Source: Sphingobacteriaceae bacterium DW12 (lineage in GTDB: Bacteria; Bacteroidota; Bacteroidia; Sphingobacteriales; Sphingobacteriaceae). Taken from it: a stretch of 64,000 nucleotides of DNA. Made by a program: the position numbers and the translations under genes. This document shows positions 55,377-64,000 of this stretch, piece by piece; positions within the stretch are counted from its first letter, which is position 1; every line of letters begins with the position of its first letter. Below the pieces are notes generated by a model, which did no database searches, was not told where the DNA came from, and saw only the letters and a list, made by a program, of their open reading frames with translations. Where the stretch lies: assembly GCA_000783305.1 (NCBI GenBank), contig JROE01000007.1:186001-250000 (forward strand). The letters run 5' to 3'.

Positions 55377-56042
55377 TTAGTCTAATCCTGCTACACAAAT
55401 TACAAATTCTCCCTTAATCGGATTGTTTTCAAAATGTAATTTAACATCTCTTAATGTTCCACGTGTATTTTCCTCATACATTTTGCTCAGTTCTCGGGAT
55501 ACAGAAGCCAATCTCTCTTCCCCAAATGTAGCTATAAATTCGTCCAAAGACTTCAGTAGTCGATGTGGAGATTCGTAAAATATCATAGTGCGGCTTTCCC
55601 CAGCGAGATTTTTCAACCTCGTTTGGCGTCCTTTTTTTACAGGAAGAAAACCTTCAAAGCAAAAACGGTCATTTGGTAAGCCCGAATTGACAAGTGCTGG
55701 AACGAATGCCGTTGCACCTGGCAAGCATTGGACTTCCAAGCCCTCTTTGATAGCTTCTCGAACCAATAGAAAACCAGGGTCCGAAATTGCGGGAGTCCCT
55801 GCATCGGAGATAAGGGCGATGTGTTGACCCTCTTTCAGAAAACGGATGATTTCGGAAACGGCCTTGTGTTCATTGTGCTGATGATGAGCAAATACCTTTT
55901 TATCAATACCAAAATGCTTCAATAAGGGAGCCGAAGTACGTGTATCCTCAGCCAAAATCAAATCGGCCTCTTTCAAGATGCGTATGGCACGAAAAGTCAT
56001 ATCTTCAAGATTGCCTATCGGCGTGGGTACTAAGTATAGCAT
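55377..56042 (-). CDS. rsmI: 16S rRNA (cytidine-1402-2'-O)-methyltransferase
   Basis: SAM-dependent tetrapyrrole-methylase-fold enzyme that methylates C1402 in the decoding centre. The ATG at 56042 gives 221 residues starting MLYLVPTPIGNLEDMTFRA, the invariant RsmI opening. AEDTRTSAPLLKHFGI and LISDAGTPAISDPG are also diagnostic. It is shorter than E. coli RsmI (286) because the small C-terminal domain is absent, as in some Bacteroidota. First gene of the minus-strand run leading to lnt. Confidence 0.95.
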   Translation of the reverse strand: MLYLVPTPIGNLEDMTFRAIRILKEADLILAEDTRTSAPLLKHFGIDKKVFAHHQHNEHKAVSEIIRFLKEGQHIALISDAGTPAISDPGFLLVREAIKEGLEVQCLPGATAFVPALVNSGLPNDRFCFEGFLPVKKGRQTRLKNLAGESRTMIFYESPHRLLKSLDEFIATFGEERLASVSRELSKMYEENTRGTLRDVKLHFENNPIKGEFVICVAGLD

Positions 56043-56399
56043 AGTCAAAGGTAAAGTTTTTTTGTAAGTGTCAAGTTATTCACGCATGAATACTTTCGTG
56101 TGCGTAGAATTAGTTTGTGGTCAATTAGTTCTAACATATGCTTGCTTTATTAAATGACTATCCACTAGATAAATGTTCTCAGTTTGTCCCAACTATCTAA
56201 GATTCTTGTCCACAGAGATAGGGATTTAAGTGCTTTGCAACCTTACGAATAGTAAGAACAATATCTTTGTATTAATAAATTCACATCGTTTTTGGCATAA
56301 GGGGCATGTTACACACCTTCTTGTCAAACCTTTTATGAATTGATATCGAGATTTTTCTCTGCACTTGTTATCTTTGCTGATTATAAAACACATGCTATT
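56043..56399. other. 357 bp divergent spacer between rsmI and serS with two candidate serS promoter boxes
   Basis: TATCTTTG occurs exactly at 56262-56269 and again at 56369-56376 on the plus strand. The first would give a leader of about 125 nt, the second one of about 17 nt. A TTTG at 56234-56237 lies 24 bp upstream of the first box; no good -33 element was found for the second. No gene was recognised in this stretch. Confidence 0.45.
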
Positions 56400-57671
56400 A
56401 TGTTGCAATTAAATTATATCCGTGAAAACAGGGATAAGGTAATCGAAAGATTAGGAGTGAAGAACTTCAAGGAGATGGGTTTGGTAGATGAAATCATCAG
56501 TCTAGATGAACAACGTCGTAAAACTCAATCGGAGTCGGATGCTCTTTCAGCAGAAGCTAATGCTGCAGCGAAGCAAATAGGAGATTTGATGCGCCAAGGT
56601 AAAAAAGACGAAGCAGAATCTATCAAGTCCCAGTCCTCAGGGTATAAGGAGCAGATTAAAGTCATGATAGAAAAACTGTCTGAAATTGAGTCTGAGCTAC
56701 ACAACAAGATTGTGCAATTGCCTAATTTACCACATATCACTGTACCACGAGGCGTGGCGGCAGAGGATAATGAGATTATTTTTGAGCAAGGGCTTATTCC
56801 TAATTTAGAGGAGAATGCATTGCCTCATTGGGAATTGGCAGCTAAGTATGATATCATTGATTTTGAATTGGGCAATAAAGTCGCAGGGGCTGGTTTTCCT
56901 GTCTATAAAGGTAAGGGGGCAAAGCTTCAACGCGCCTTGATCAATTTCTTTTTAGATCAAGCAGGCGAGCAAGGATATAAAGAAGTACAGGTTCCCATCG
57001 TTGTGAATGAAGCCTCTGGATTTGGTACTGGACAACTTCCTGATAAAGAAGGACAAATGTATCATGTGGGGCAGGATGACTTATATCTGATTCCTACTGC
57101 AGAAGTTCCCGTAACCAATATGTATCGGGATGTCATTGTAAAAGAAGAAGAGTTCCCGATTCGTCATTGTGCCTATACGCCATGCTTTCGTCGCGAAGCA
57201 GGTTCTTATGGTGCACATGTGCGAGGATTGAATAGACTTCATCAATTCGACAAAGTGGAAGCTGTACAGATTGTACATCCTGACAAATCATATGAAGTTA
57301 TCGAAGAAATGTGTCAATACGTTCAAGGACTACTGAACAAATTGGAACTCCCGTATCGAGTATTGCGTCTGTGTGGTGGTGATATGAGCTTCACCGCAGC
57401 GCTTACCTACGATTTGGAAGTATATAGTACTGCTCAAAAAAGATGGTTAGAAGTTTCTTCTGTTTCTAATTTTGAAACTTACCAAGCCAATCGCTTGAAG
57501 GTTCGTTTCAAAAATGAGGAAGGCAAGATGCAACTACCACATACCTTGAATGGTTCGGCCCTAGCTCTACCCCGTATAGTAGCTTCATTGCTAGAGAATA
57601 ACCAGACAGAGAAAGGAATCAAGATTCCGGCTATATTGGTGCCGTACACTGGGTTTGAATATATTGACTAG
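56400..57671 (+). CDS. serS: Seryl-tRNA synthetase
   Basis: Class II aminoacyl-tRNA synthetase. The start at MLQLNYIRENRDKVIERLG (56400) gives 423 residues, typical of bacterial SerRS; the in-frame extension to 56340 has no family similarity. The N-terminal antiparallel coiled coil (about 30-105) binds the long variable arm of tRNA-Ser. The catalytic core has motif 2 (CFRREAGSYGAHVRG) and motif 3 (LNGSALALPRIVASLLEN). A 24 bp-arm palindromic terminator follows. Confidence 0.97.
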   Translation: MLQLNYIRENRDKVIERLGVKNFKEMGLVDEIISLDEQRRKTQSESDALSAEANAAAKQIGDLMRQGKKDEAESIKSQSSGYKEQIKVMIEKLSEIESELHNKIVQLPNLPHITVPRGVAAEDNEIIFEQGLIPNLEENALPHWELAAKYDIIDFELGNKVAGAGFPVYKGKGAKLQRALINFFLDQAGEQGYKEVQVPIVVNEASGFGTGQLPDKEGQMYHVGQDDLYLIPTAEVPVTNMYRDVIVKEEEFPIRHCAYTPCFRREAGSYGAHVRGLNRLHQFDKVEAVQIVHPDKSYEVIEEMCQYVQGLLNKLELPYRVLRLCGGDMSFTAALTYDLEVYSTAQKRWLEVSSVSNFETYQANRLKVRFKNEEGKMQLPHTLNGSALALPRIVASLLENNQTEKGIKIPAILVPYTGFEYID

Positions 57672-57690
57672 GAAAAGATTGATGGTTTTA

Positions 57691-57738
57691 TTTCGACAAA
57701 AAGGTTCTTACGCTAGCGTAAGAACCTTTTTGTCGAAA
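57691..57738. terminator. 48 bp perfect palindrome terminator overlapping the methyltransferase 3' end
   Basis: 57691-57714 and 57715-57738 are exact reverse complements with no spacer, containing AAAAAGG on one side and CCTTTTT on the other. It lies 20 bp after serS and contains the stop codon (57708-57710) and last codons of the convergent methyltransferase gene. It should terminate both ways. Confidence 0.85.
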
Positions 57739-58448
57739 TACTTTTCATTCTTTCGTGGTTCCATTCGTACCAGATACTGATCATTGTCGTCCTCAAATAA
57801 GATTTGTACGACCCAGTTTTCCTCCCGAGCAATCTTGATCAACATCTTTTGGTCGAGGTATAGCCATTTGAAAGGAGATCCCTTTATGCCTTTGTATTCA
57901 TATTGATAGTTGATTTCCCCAAAGTAGTGATCAGGTTTGGGTATTCTATACTCTTCGTACAAATAGGAAATATCTGAGGAGTCAAATAAAAGTTGTCCTC
58001 GAGTGCTAAGTAAAGACTTGCAATGTTTTAATAGTCTTTTGAACCCCTCAATATCTTCTGCTAGACCAATTCCATTCATCAGAAAAAGAAGAGTGTCGTA
58101 TTTCGTATTCTGCAGTTGAAAGATATCCTTATTAATAATATGATGCACACCACGCTGGGCCATTATGTTGGTCGCTACGGTAGAAATTTCCAGTGCTTCG
58201 ACTCCAAATCCCTTCTGTTGGAGATAGAGTGCATGCGTACCTGCTCCAGCACCAACATCCAGTACCTTACCATCACATAGCGATAGGGCAATGAATTCCA
58301 GTTCTGTATAATCCTCATCTTCCCTAAAAAAGATATCTATAGGCATTTCTTCTATATCACCGTAGCTGCTATGTAGCAAGAGCGGTGATAGCTCTTCACC
58401 CGTTGCAAAATAATCTTGCAGCGCCTCTCCATATACATCTCTATTCAT
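57708..58448 (-). CDS. Class I SAM-dependent methyltransferase
   Basis: A 246-residue soluble protein with a Rossmann methyltransferase core: motif I VLDVGAGAGTHALYL near 72-86, followed by FGVEALEIS and later TLLFLMNGIGL. The C-terminal strands (EENWVVQILFEDDNDQYLVRM in pieces) are normal for the fold. The substrate is unknown; it is not one of the well-marked rRNA or quinone methylases. Its start shares one base with the pncB stop, so the two are translationally coupled. The last residues are encoded in the terminator palindrome. Confidence 0.87.
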   Translation of the reverse strand: MNRDVYGEALQDYFATGEELSPLLLHSSYGDIEEMPIDIFFREDEDYTELEFIALSLCDGKVLDVGAGAGTHALYLQQKGFGVEALEISTVATNIMAQRGVHHIINKDIFQLQNTKYDTLLFLMNGIGLAEDIEGFKRLLKHCKSLLSTRGQLLFDSSDISYLYEEYRIPKPDHYFGEINYQYEYKGIKGSPFKWLYLDQKMLIKIAREENWVVQILFEDDNDQYLVRMEPRKNEKYFDKKVLTLA

Positions 58449-59620
58449 TAGTCTTCAATCATTAGTGTCTTCTTTGCTAAATCGATGGATTCATCATTAC
58501 CGGTATGCTTCTTGGGTTCATCTGATAGTTTAATAACGGATGTCCATTCGCCCTCTTCAGGATGTGCATCCGTCATCTTCAATACAATATTCATTGCTGG
58601 CACACCTGCATCGTTGGTGAAATTCGTGCCAATTCCAAATGAGTAACCAATTTTTCCTTTGCAATAGGTTGATATTTTCTCCACCTTTTCATAATCCAAA
58701 CCATCAGAAAAGGTGATGGTTTTGGAGAGCGGATCAATCCCATTTGCCACATAATGTTGGATAGTTTTATCTGCAAATACTAGAGCATCCCCACTGTCGT
58801 GGCGTACTCCATCAAATAATTTGGATAGTTTTTTGTCAAATTGCTTGAAGAAAACGTCTGTCGTATAAGTGTCTGCTAGGGCGATTCCCAAATCGCCACG
58901 ATATACATCCGACCAATGCTCTAATCCCAGATGATTCGCCATTTTATAGCCATACTTGGCTGCATGGAACATAAACCATTCATGAGCATGCGTGCCAATT
59001 GGTTTAATTTGATGGACCATGGCCAAATGTACGTTGCTCGATCCTATGAATGTACCTTTTCCATATTTCTTTAGGGTCTCTACGACTAGATTGTGTACAA
59101 AATAAGAGTGCCGTCTTCGCGTTCCAAAGTCAGCGATAGTAACACCCAGTTTGTCATACTTGAGGATTTTTTCCTTGGCAATATGGATGACAGCAGCGTC
59201 TGAGATTCGATCTTGGAAGGTCGTTGTATAGTATAATTCACATATTAAAGCCATTATGGGGACCTCCCAAAGGATTGTTCTATACCAATATCCTTCAACC
59301 TGGACAGATAGGTCTGTCCCGTTTTGCTGGATTATCACCTCATCCGGATCATAACGGTAACCTTCTAAGAAGTCAAAATAAGTAGGGTCAATATAAGGAC
59401 AGTTTTCAGAAAAAAACTTTTTCTCGGCCTTGGTTAGTTTGAGCTTCGCCATAGCCTGTATTACTTCTTCCAGCAATTTGCCAAATCCATTTGGGAATTT
59501 GTGCTCACCTCTATTAATGAAATGGTATCGAGCCTTGGCCTTTGGGAATAACTTGACGACGGCAAATTGCATGGTGAATTTGTAAAAATCGTTATCCAGT
59601 ATAGACGTGAGTGTTGTCAT
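58448..59620 (-). CDS. pncB: Nicotinate phosphoribosyltransferase
   Basis: NAD salvage enzyme that makes nicotinate mononucleotide from nicotinate and PRPP with ATP. It has 390 residues. The N-terminal LDNDFYKFTMQFAVVKLFP, the central DFGTRRRHSY (with the active-site His) and IGSSNVHLA, and the later VRHDSGDALVFADK fit bacterial PncB. It is the first gene of a two-gene unit with the methyltransferase (1 bp overlap). Confidence 0.95.
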   Translation of the reverse strand: MTTLTSILDNDFYKFTMQFAVVKLFPKAKARYHFINRGEHKFPNGFGKLLEEVIQAMAKLKLTKAEKKFFSENCPYIDPTYFDFLEGYRYDPDEVIIQQNGTDLSVQVEGYWYRTILWEVPIMALICELYYTTTFQDRISDAAVIHIAKEKILKYDKLGVTIADFGTRRRHSYFVHNLVVETLKKYGKGTFIGSSNVHLAMVHQIKPIGTHAHEWFMFHAAKYGYKMANHLGLEHWSDVYRGDLGIALADTYTTDVFFKQFDKKLSKLFDGVRHDSGDALVFADKTIQHYVANGIDPLSKTITFSDGLDYEKVEKISTYCKGKIGYSFGIGTNFTNDAGVPAMNIVLKMTDAHPEEGEWTSVIKLSDEPKKHTGNDESIDLAKKTLMIED

Positions 59621-59736
59621 GTTTTGTTCTTAGCAAGTTTGACCATTATTAATACACCAAAATACAAAAGTTACGGCAAACATAGGCTTTTTAACGCATT
59701 TAATCATAGCAAGACCGCTGTTAGTCATAGTCTCAT

Positions 59737-59765
59737 AAAAAAGGTGCCCTTATTATAAGGGCACC
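59737..59765 (-). terminator. Terminator of the DUF6600-type gene
   Basis: On the minus strand GGTGCCCTTA-TAA-TAAGGGCACC is followed by six T residues, 35 bp past the stop codon of the 59800 gene. Confidence 0.92.
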
Positions 59766-59799
59766 CTCCTTCACAAATTTATTTCAATTAAACTATATA

Positions 59800-61194
59800 T
59801 TAGCGACCTCTGCTACTTCTTTCGCTCCCAGTGTTAGATTGTCTTCCTGTATTTTGTGTCGTTCCTCTCTCTCCTCTGCTTGAGCTGCGCGAAGAGGTAC
59901 TTTGCACTTGTTCTCTATTGCTGGCTTGTTGAAAACGAGTCGAGCTTTCGCTAGAGCGGCTTCTACTTCTATTTTCCATCTGCGGCTGTGTATTTTTTCT
60001 ATCTATCGAGGGTCTGTTTTGAGGTGTTGACTCACCTCCTCTAGATGACCTCTGTTGGCGCTCAACGCCTGAATTATTTCTTTCCGTACGATTTTGACTC
60101 GCTGCACCATTGTTTGGCTGTGTATTCCGTTCACCTCTATTTCTTGATATCTCGGTGTTGGATTGTCCTCGTTCTACAGAGCGGTAGTCACTCCCACGTG
60201 TAGGGCGGGATGTGTTGGAGGATCGTTGTTCAGACCGATTGGTTTCCACACGACCAGATTCGCGTCTAGTGTTGTTTTCTACACGTGCGTTACCGTTCCG
60301 GTCATTACGGATAGTCCGATCTCTTTCACTGTTGGCCCTGTTCGTTCTTCCAACTGTCCTGTCAGTAGTCCGTGAGTTGTCTCCCCGAGATGAAGAGTTG
60401 TTCGAGCGAAAGTCATATCTGTCGTTTCTATCTGTCCTCGCAGAACGGTCAGTCGTTGAGCGACCATTGTCTCTACTTCTATCTGGACGGTATATCGATA
60501 CCGAACGCTTGTCTACCTGCGATCTGCCCGGTCTATCGCTATCTCTTAAACTCCGTACAGCGACACTGCGACCAGTAGAGCGCTCCATATCTCTACGAGA
60601 CGGGCCTCCGTAATAGTGATTATTATTCACTACGTAAGTATTGTTCACAATCGTCGTCCTATTGTAAATAGTCCGATGGTCATGGGCATAGTGGCGATGG
60701 AAGTGACGGTCAAATATATAACGTGAAGGTAAGAATACCCAAAGATTAGCCATGCCTATTGACACGCCAATGTTGACAGAAGGCGTCATTGGTGCCCATC
60801 CGTAATACCCATTGCCGGTTCGCCAATCTACCCATGCAGGTCCCCATTCGTATCCAGGAATCCAACCCCAGCCTCTATAGTTGGAATGGACCCATCTGCC
60901 ATAATGGAAGGGTGCCCATCCCCAAGGATAGTCTGATACCCAGGTATTACCATACTCCGTCATCGCCCAGTATCCATTCGTCGAATAAGGTCTGAAGTTT
61001 GGGCCCTCATTGGGGTACCATACATCTCCATAGCTTGGGTCTCTATCCCAATCTCCGTAGGGAGATAATTCGTCATAGAATAAATCGATTGATACTCCCC
61101 CTCTCACTTGAGCTCCAGCTGGTGATACGAAAAATAAACCAACCAGTCCGATGATGGTTATGATATATATGCTTGATTTTTTTAGCCGTCTCAT
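59800..61194 (-). CDS. Secreted DUF6600-like protein with long Arg/Ser/Asn-rich tail
   Basis: A 464-residue protein with a signal peptide (TM-like about 9-27, cleavage near SPAGAQ). Residues about 35-170 are rich in Trp, Tyr and Gly with repeated short units (SPYGDW, WAPFHYGRW, GWGWIPGYEW, GYYGWAP), a DUF6600-type domain of unknown function. A His-rich joint (HFHRHYAHDHR) follows. From about 200 to the end (some 265 residues) it is low-complexity Arg/Ser/Asn/Thr/Gly with strong net positive charge, probably disordered. The role is unknown; the tail could bind nucleic acid, polysaccharide or LPS phosphates. It is monocistronic with its own terminator. Confidence 0.78.
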   Translation of the reverse strand: MRRLKKSSIYIITIIGLVGLFFVSPAGAQVRGGVSIDLFYDELSPYGDWDRDPSYGDVWYPNEGPNFRPYSTNGYWAMTEYGNTWVSDYPWGWAPFHYGRWVHSNYRGWGWIPGYEWGPAWVDWRTGNGYYGWAPMTPSVNIGVSIGMANLWVFLPSRYIFDRHFHRHYAHDHRTIYNRTTIVNNTYVVNNNHYYGGPSRRDMERSTGRSVAVRSLRDSDRPGRSQVDKRSVSIYRPDRSRDNGRSTTDRSARTDRNDRYDFRSNNSSSRGDNSRTTDRTVGRTNRANSERDRTIRNDRNGNARVENNTRRESGRVETNRSEQRSSNTSRPTRGSDYRSVERGQSNTEISRNRGERNTQPNNGAASQNRTERNNSGVERQQRSSRGGESTPQNRPSIDRKNTQPQMENRSRSRSSESSTRFQQASNREQVQSTSSRSSSRGERGTTQNTGRQSNTGSERSSRGR

Positions 61195-61481
61195 AGTGTT
61201 GTCATTTAAAACGTAAATATATTTGCCTATTTATTGGTATGACTGTATATACCCACTGTAGGTTTAATAAGAAGAGATAGCAATTTTTTATTTTCAAGTT
61301 ATCAAACAAAATGGCCAACATTTTGTAATTGAATAATGCAGGTTAGATATTGTTTTGTTTGTTAAACATTCTCTCTTCAGGGCTAAGAAAAAAAATATCC
61401 GGATCAAATTTAGAAATTAGTACCTTTACAGCCTGTTTGAATAGAATTTACAGTAGTAGAAGTAAATAATTTGTTGTGTAA

Positions 61482-62240
61482 ATGAAGAATAAAGTAAGGA
61501 ATTTACTTATAGAGTTTGCTAACATCCACCGTTTCTTGATGCGGTTTTTAAAGGAAGTTGTCAGTCCTCCATTTGAATTTAAAGAAATAATCCGTCAATG
61601 TTATGAAATAGGGTGGAGATCACTTCCACTCATCAGTGTAACTGGATTTATCGTAGGTTTTGTATTCACAAAACAATCGCGCCCATCATTAGAAGAATTT
61701 GGTGCTACTTCTTGGTTACCTTCATTAATATCCATCGCAATCATTCGTGCTCTCGCCCCGCTCGTTACAGCATTGATAGCCTCTGGTAAAGTAGGTTCTC
61801 AAATTGGTGCAGAATTAAGCTCTATGAATGTGACCGAGCAAATCGATGCGATGGAGGTGTCCGGAACCAATCCATTTAAATTTTTAATAGTCAGTCGTAT
61901 TTGGGCCACCACAATAGGGATTCCAATCCTTTGTTTTTATACTGCGGGAATTGGTCTTGTGGGTGGGTACTTGAGTATTGCAAGTAAGGATGATGTTAGC
62001 TTCTTAAGTTTCTTTACTCAGGTTTTCGAAGCTATCGCCTATAAGGATATTTTTGCGATGGTCTTTAGGGCGATTGTCTTTGGTTTCACGATTGGAGCGG
62101 TGAGCAGCTACTGTGGTTATTATTCATCAAAAGGAACTGAAGGGGTCGGTAAAGCGGCAAATAGCGCAGTTGTAGCGTCCATGTTTATCGTTTTTATAGA
62201 AGAGATATTAATTGTTCAAATTTTAGCCGCTTTTAGTTAG
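61482..62240 (+). CDS. mlaE: MlaE-family ABC transporter permease
   Basis: Inner-membrane permease of the MCE/Mla phospholipid transport system, 252 residues. An N-terminal interfacial helix is followed by five or so membrane helices. The family segments ITGFIVGFVFTKQ, VTALIASGKVGSQIGAELSSM and EQIDAMEVSGTNPFKFLIVSR are clear, the last contacting the ATPase. It lies 4 bp upstream of mlaF. The unit probably keeps outer-membrane lipid asymmetry by retrograde phospholipid transport, as in E. coli. Confidence 0.96.
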   Translation: MKNKVRNLLIEFANIHRFLMRFLKEVVSPPFEFKEIIRQCYEIGWRSLPLISVTGFIVGFVFTKQSRPSLEEFGATSWLPSLISIAIIRALAPLVTALIASGKVGSQIGAELSSMNVTEQIDAMEVSGTNPFKFLIVSRIWATTIGIPILCFYTAGIGLVGGYLSIASKDDVSFLSFFTQVFEAIAYKDIFAMVFRAIVFGFTIGAVSSYCGYYSSKGTEGVGKAANSAVVASMFIVFIEEILIVQILAAFS

Positions 62241-62244
62241 CCAT

Positions 62245-63021
62245 ATGGAAAAGAAGCACGGTTTAGATATAGATTATAACGATGTCGTAATTGATGTCAA
62301 AGGCGTCAGTAAGTCATTTGGTGACCTACATGTGTTAAGAGATGTCGATCTACAACTATTTAATCGCGAGAATTTGGTGGTGCTTGGACGTTCAGGAACA
62401 GGTAAATCGGTACTTATTAAGTTGATTTCCGGATTATTGACGCCCGATTCTGGTTCCATTCATGTACTTGGTGAGTCCGTTACAGAGCTGAAGGTCAAAG
62501 AACTGCAGAAGTTACGTTTGAAAATTGGATTTTCGTTTCAAAATAGTGCATTATACGATAGTATGACCGTGAGGGAGAATCTTGAATTCCCGTTAGTACG
62601 CAATAAGCGAAATTTAACCCGGGCAGAAATTAATGCCGAGGTCGAGGATGTTTTGGAAGGCGTAGGGCTGTCACAAGCTATTAACCAGATGCCTTCGGAG
62701 CTATCCGGTGGACAGCGTAAGCGTATCGGTATCGCCCGAACATTGATATTAAGACCCGATATCATGATGTATGATGAACCTACAGCAGGCTTGGATCCCA
62801 TCACCTGTTTAGATATTAACAAATTAATTAACGAAGTACAAGCGAGGTATAAGACGTCCTCTATTATCATTACACACGACTTGGCTTGTGCTAAGACGGT
62901 AGGAGATAGGATAGTCATGTTGTTGGACGGAAAGTTTGAGCGACAAGGAACCTTTAATGAAATATTTGACACAGATGACAAACGCGTAAAAGCGTTTTAT
63001 GATTACAATTTTATAGTATAA
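62245..63021 (+). CDS. mlaF: MlaF-family ABC transporter ATP-binding protein
   Basis: ATPase of the MCE/Mla transporter, 258 residues. It has Walker A GRSGTGKS (about 51-58), the Q-loop FSFQNSALYDSMTV with the MlaF-type sequence, the signature LSGGQRKRIGIA, Walker B MMYDEPTAGLD and the switch His in IIITHD. It lies between mlaE (4 bp) and the MCE gene (6 bp). A STAS-domain mlaB is not present in this run, as is common outside Proteobacteria. Confidence 0.96.
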   Translation: MEKKHGLDIDYNDVVIDVKGVSKSFGDLHVLRDVDLQLFNRENLVVLGRSGTGKSVLIKLISGLLTPDSGSIHVLGESVTELKVKELQKLRLKIGFSFQNSALYDSMTVRENLEFPLVRNKRNLTRAEINAEVEDVLEGVGLSQAINQMPSELSGGQRKRIGIARTLILRPDIMMYDEPTAGLDPITCLDINKLINEVQARYKTSSIIITHDLACAKTVGDRIVMLLDGKFERQGTFNEIFDTDDKRVKAFYDYNFIV

Positions 63022-63027
63022 AAGAAT

Positions 63028-64000
63028 ATGAGCGCAGCAGACAATAAACGCACATTGGTTGTAGGTCTATTTGTATTTATCGGATTGATTATTTTGATAG
63101 CCGGTATTTTGACATTAGGTGGCCAGCAAAAGAAGTTTACAAAAACACTCACCGTCACTACTGAATTTGAAGACGTTAAAGGTCTTAAAGTCGGGAACAA
63201 CGTTTGGTTTTCGGGGGTCAAGGTCGGTATTGTCAAAGATATCTCCTTTGAAAGCATCAGGTTTGTCAAGGTGGTGATGAGCATTGAGGCAAAGTCTAGC
63301 GAGTTTATCCGTAAAGATGCGGTTGCTAAACTAGGCTCGGACGGATTGATTGGTAATTCAATCATTACACTTGTGGGCGGTTCTCAAGCTACAGCATCTA
63401 TAGAAGATGGCGATGTGTTGATGTCCGCCAAGGGCACAGATATGGAAGCTATGATGGCTACACTTTCTGTTAATAACGATAATTTGGTAGAAATTACTAA
63501 GAATTTTGCAATTCTTTCTAAGAATCTTGTAGACGGTAAAGGTATGGTAGGTGCTATGCTTACAGATACTACGATGGTAGTCTCCTTAAGTAAGTCACTA
63601 GACCAATTAAATAAATTGATGGCCAATGCAAATCTAGCTTCTGCAAATCTTGCCACAGTGACCAATAAATTGAACAGCAATCAGGGGCTTATCCATGATT
63701 TGTCAACCGATACAGCAGTCTTTGCTAGCTTAAGAGAATCTGCAGCCCAATTGCAAGGTGTCACGCAGACAGCCAATGCATTGATGGCTAATTTGAATGA
63801 AACTTCGGCCCGTCTCAATGATAAAAACAATGTAGTAGGCGCTCTGACCAATGATCCTGAAGGAGCAGCAGAGATTAAGCAAATCCTTCGTAATCTGAAT
63901 GTCAGTACTTCCAAGTTGGATCAAAATATGGAAGCCCTGCAACACAATTTCTTATTGCGAGGTTTTTTCAAAAAACAAAAGAAAGAACAGGAAAGGGCTT
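63028..64000 (+). CDS. mlaD: MCE-domain substrate-binding protein (MlaD-like), 3' truncated by window
   Basis: The frame opens at ATG 63028 (MSAADNKRTLVVGLFVFIG) and stays open to the window end, so the C-terminus is missing. One membrane anchor (about 11-31) is followed by an MCE domain (about 40-118: FEDVKGLKVGNNVWFSGVKVG in pieces, GLIGNSIITLVGG). A long helical, Asn/Leu-rich region then runs to residue 324 and beyond, likely forming a needle-like coiled-coil barrel longer than E. coli MlaD (183). It is expected to form a periplasmic hexamer on the MlaEF core. Confidence 0.95.
   Translation, partial: MSAADNKRTLVVGLFVFIGLIILIAGILTLGGQQKKFTKTLTVTTEFEDVKGLKVGNNVWFSGVKVGIVKDISFESIRFVKVVMSIEAKSSEFIRKDAVAKLGSDGLIGNSIITLVGGSQATASIEDGDVLMSAKGTDMEAMMATLSVNNDNLVEITKNFAILSKNLVDGKGMVGAMLTDTTMVVSLSKSLDQLNKLMANANLASANLATVTNKLNSNQGLIHDLSTDTAVFASLRESAAQLQGVTQTANALMANLNETSARLNDKNNVVGALTNDPEGAAEIKQILRNLNVSTSKLDQNMEALQHNFLLRGFFKKQKKEQERA

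Overview
The window is a gene-dense stretch of ordinary chromosome from a Bacteroidota bacterium, most likely family Sphingobacteriaceae (Sphingobacterium/Pedobacter type). The grounds are a dcw cluster whose PBP ends in a PASTA domain, an FtsZ ending in a Bacteroidota-type FLHDNVD tail, a small Hc1-type histone H1-like protein, a six-domain S1 protein, few Shine-Dalgarno sites, and promoters of the Bacteroidota form TTTG-N(about 20)-TAnnTTTG. The genus is an inference. No tRNA, rRNA, insertion sequence, prophage or CRISPR array was found.

Layout. 1-13.3 kb (+): division and cell-wall cluster, [ftsI-like PBP, cut by the window edge]-murE-mraY-murD-ftsW-murG-murC-ftsQ-ftsA-ftsZ, closed by a terminator. 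13.4-19.7 kb: histone H1-like gene, sugar-phosphate isomerase-like gene, orphan LuxR-type response regulator (-), mscL, rpmH-rnpA-yidD-tsaB, corA (-), OmpH/Skp-like lipoprotein (-). 19.8-28.7 kb (+): gyrB, then a very tight four-gene operon of a PorV-like barrel, a helix-hairpin-helix plus putative beta-barrel protein, ComEC and RecQ. 28.8-36.9 kb (-): YdeI-like protein, rpsA, hybrid histidine kinase, yihY, thioesterase, mltG and a three-PASTA membrane protein, divergent from ddl (+, 37.2 kb). 38-44.8 kb: serine hydrolase, phrB-folA-thyA (-), mtaB (+), EamA transporter (-). 44.9-46.6 kb: NlpC/P60 lipoprotein, a hypothetical protein, then a 0.5 kb gap that may hold a small RNA. 46.6-50.6 kb (-): nucleoside permease with bifunctional nuclease, etfBA. 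50.9-51.8 kb (+): TPR protein, NlpE-like lipoprotein. 51.8-56.0 kb (-): rsmI, PH-SHOCT protein, lnt, cysteine desulfurase. 56.4-61.2 kb: serS (+), methyltransferase and pncB (-), and a secreted Arg/Ser/Asn-rich protein (-). 61.5-64 kb (+): mlaE-mlaF-mlaD, cut by the window end.

How the genes work together. Most serve envelope construction: peptidoglycan precursor synthesis and septation (dcw genes, ddl, mltG, PASTA proteins, NlpC/P60), lipoprotein maturation (lnt) and phospholipid transport (mla). A second theme is nucleic acid and folate metabolism (gyrB, recQ, comEC, phrB-folA-thyA, nuclease/nucleoside permease) and tRNA/rRNA modification (tsaB, mtaB, rsmI). The most interesting locus is the 21.9-28.7 kb operon, which reads like a candidate envelope-spanning DNA-handling module. 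No clearly novel defence or mobile system is present. The remaining unusual signals are non-coding: a multi-stem element after mscL, a candidate small RNA near 46.4 kb, structured DNA upstream of ddl, a 5'-terminal hairpin on rpsA mRNA, and convergent gene ends built into long perfect terminator palindromes.
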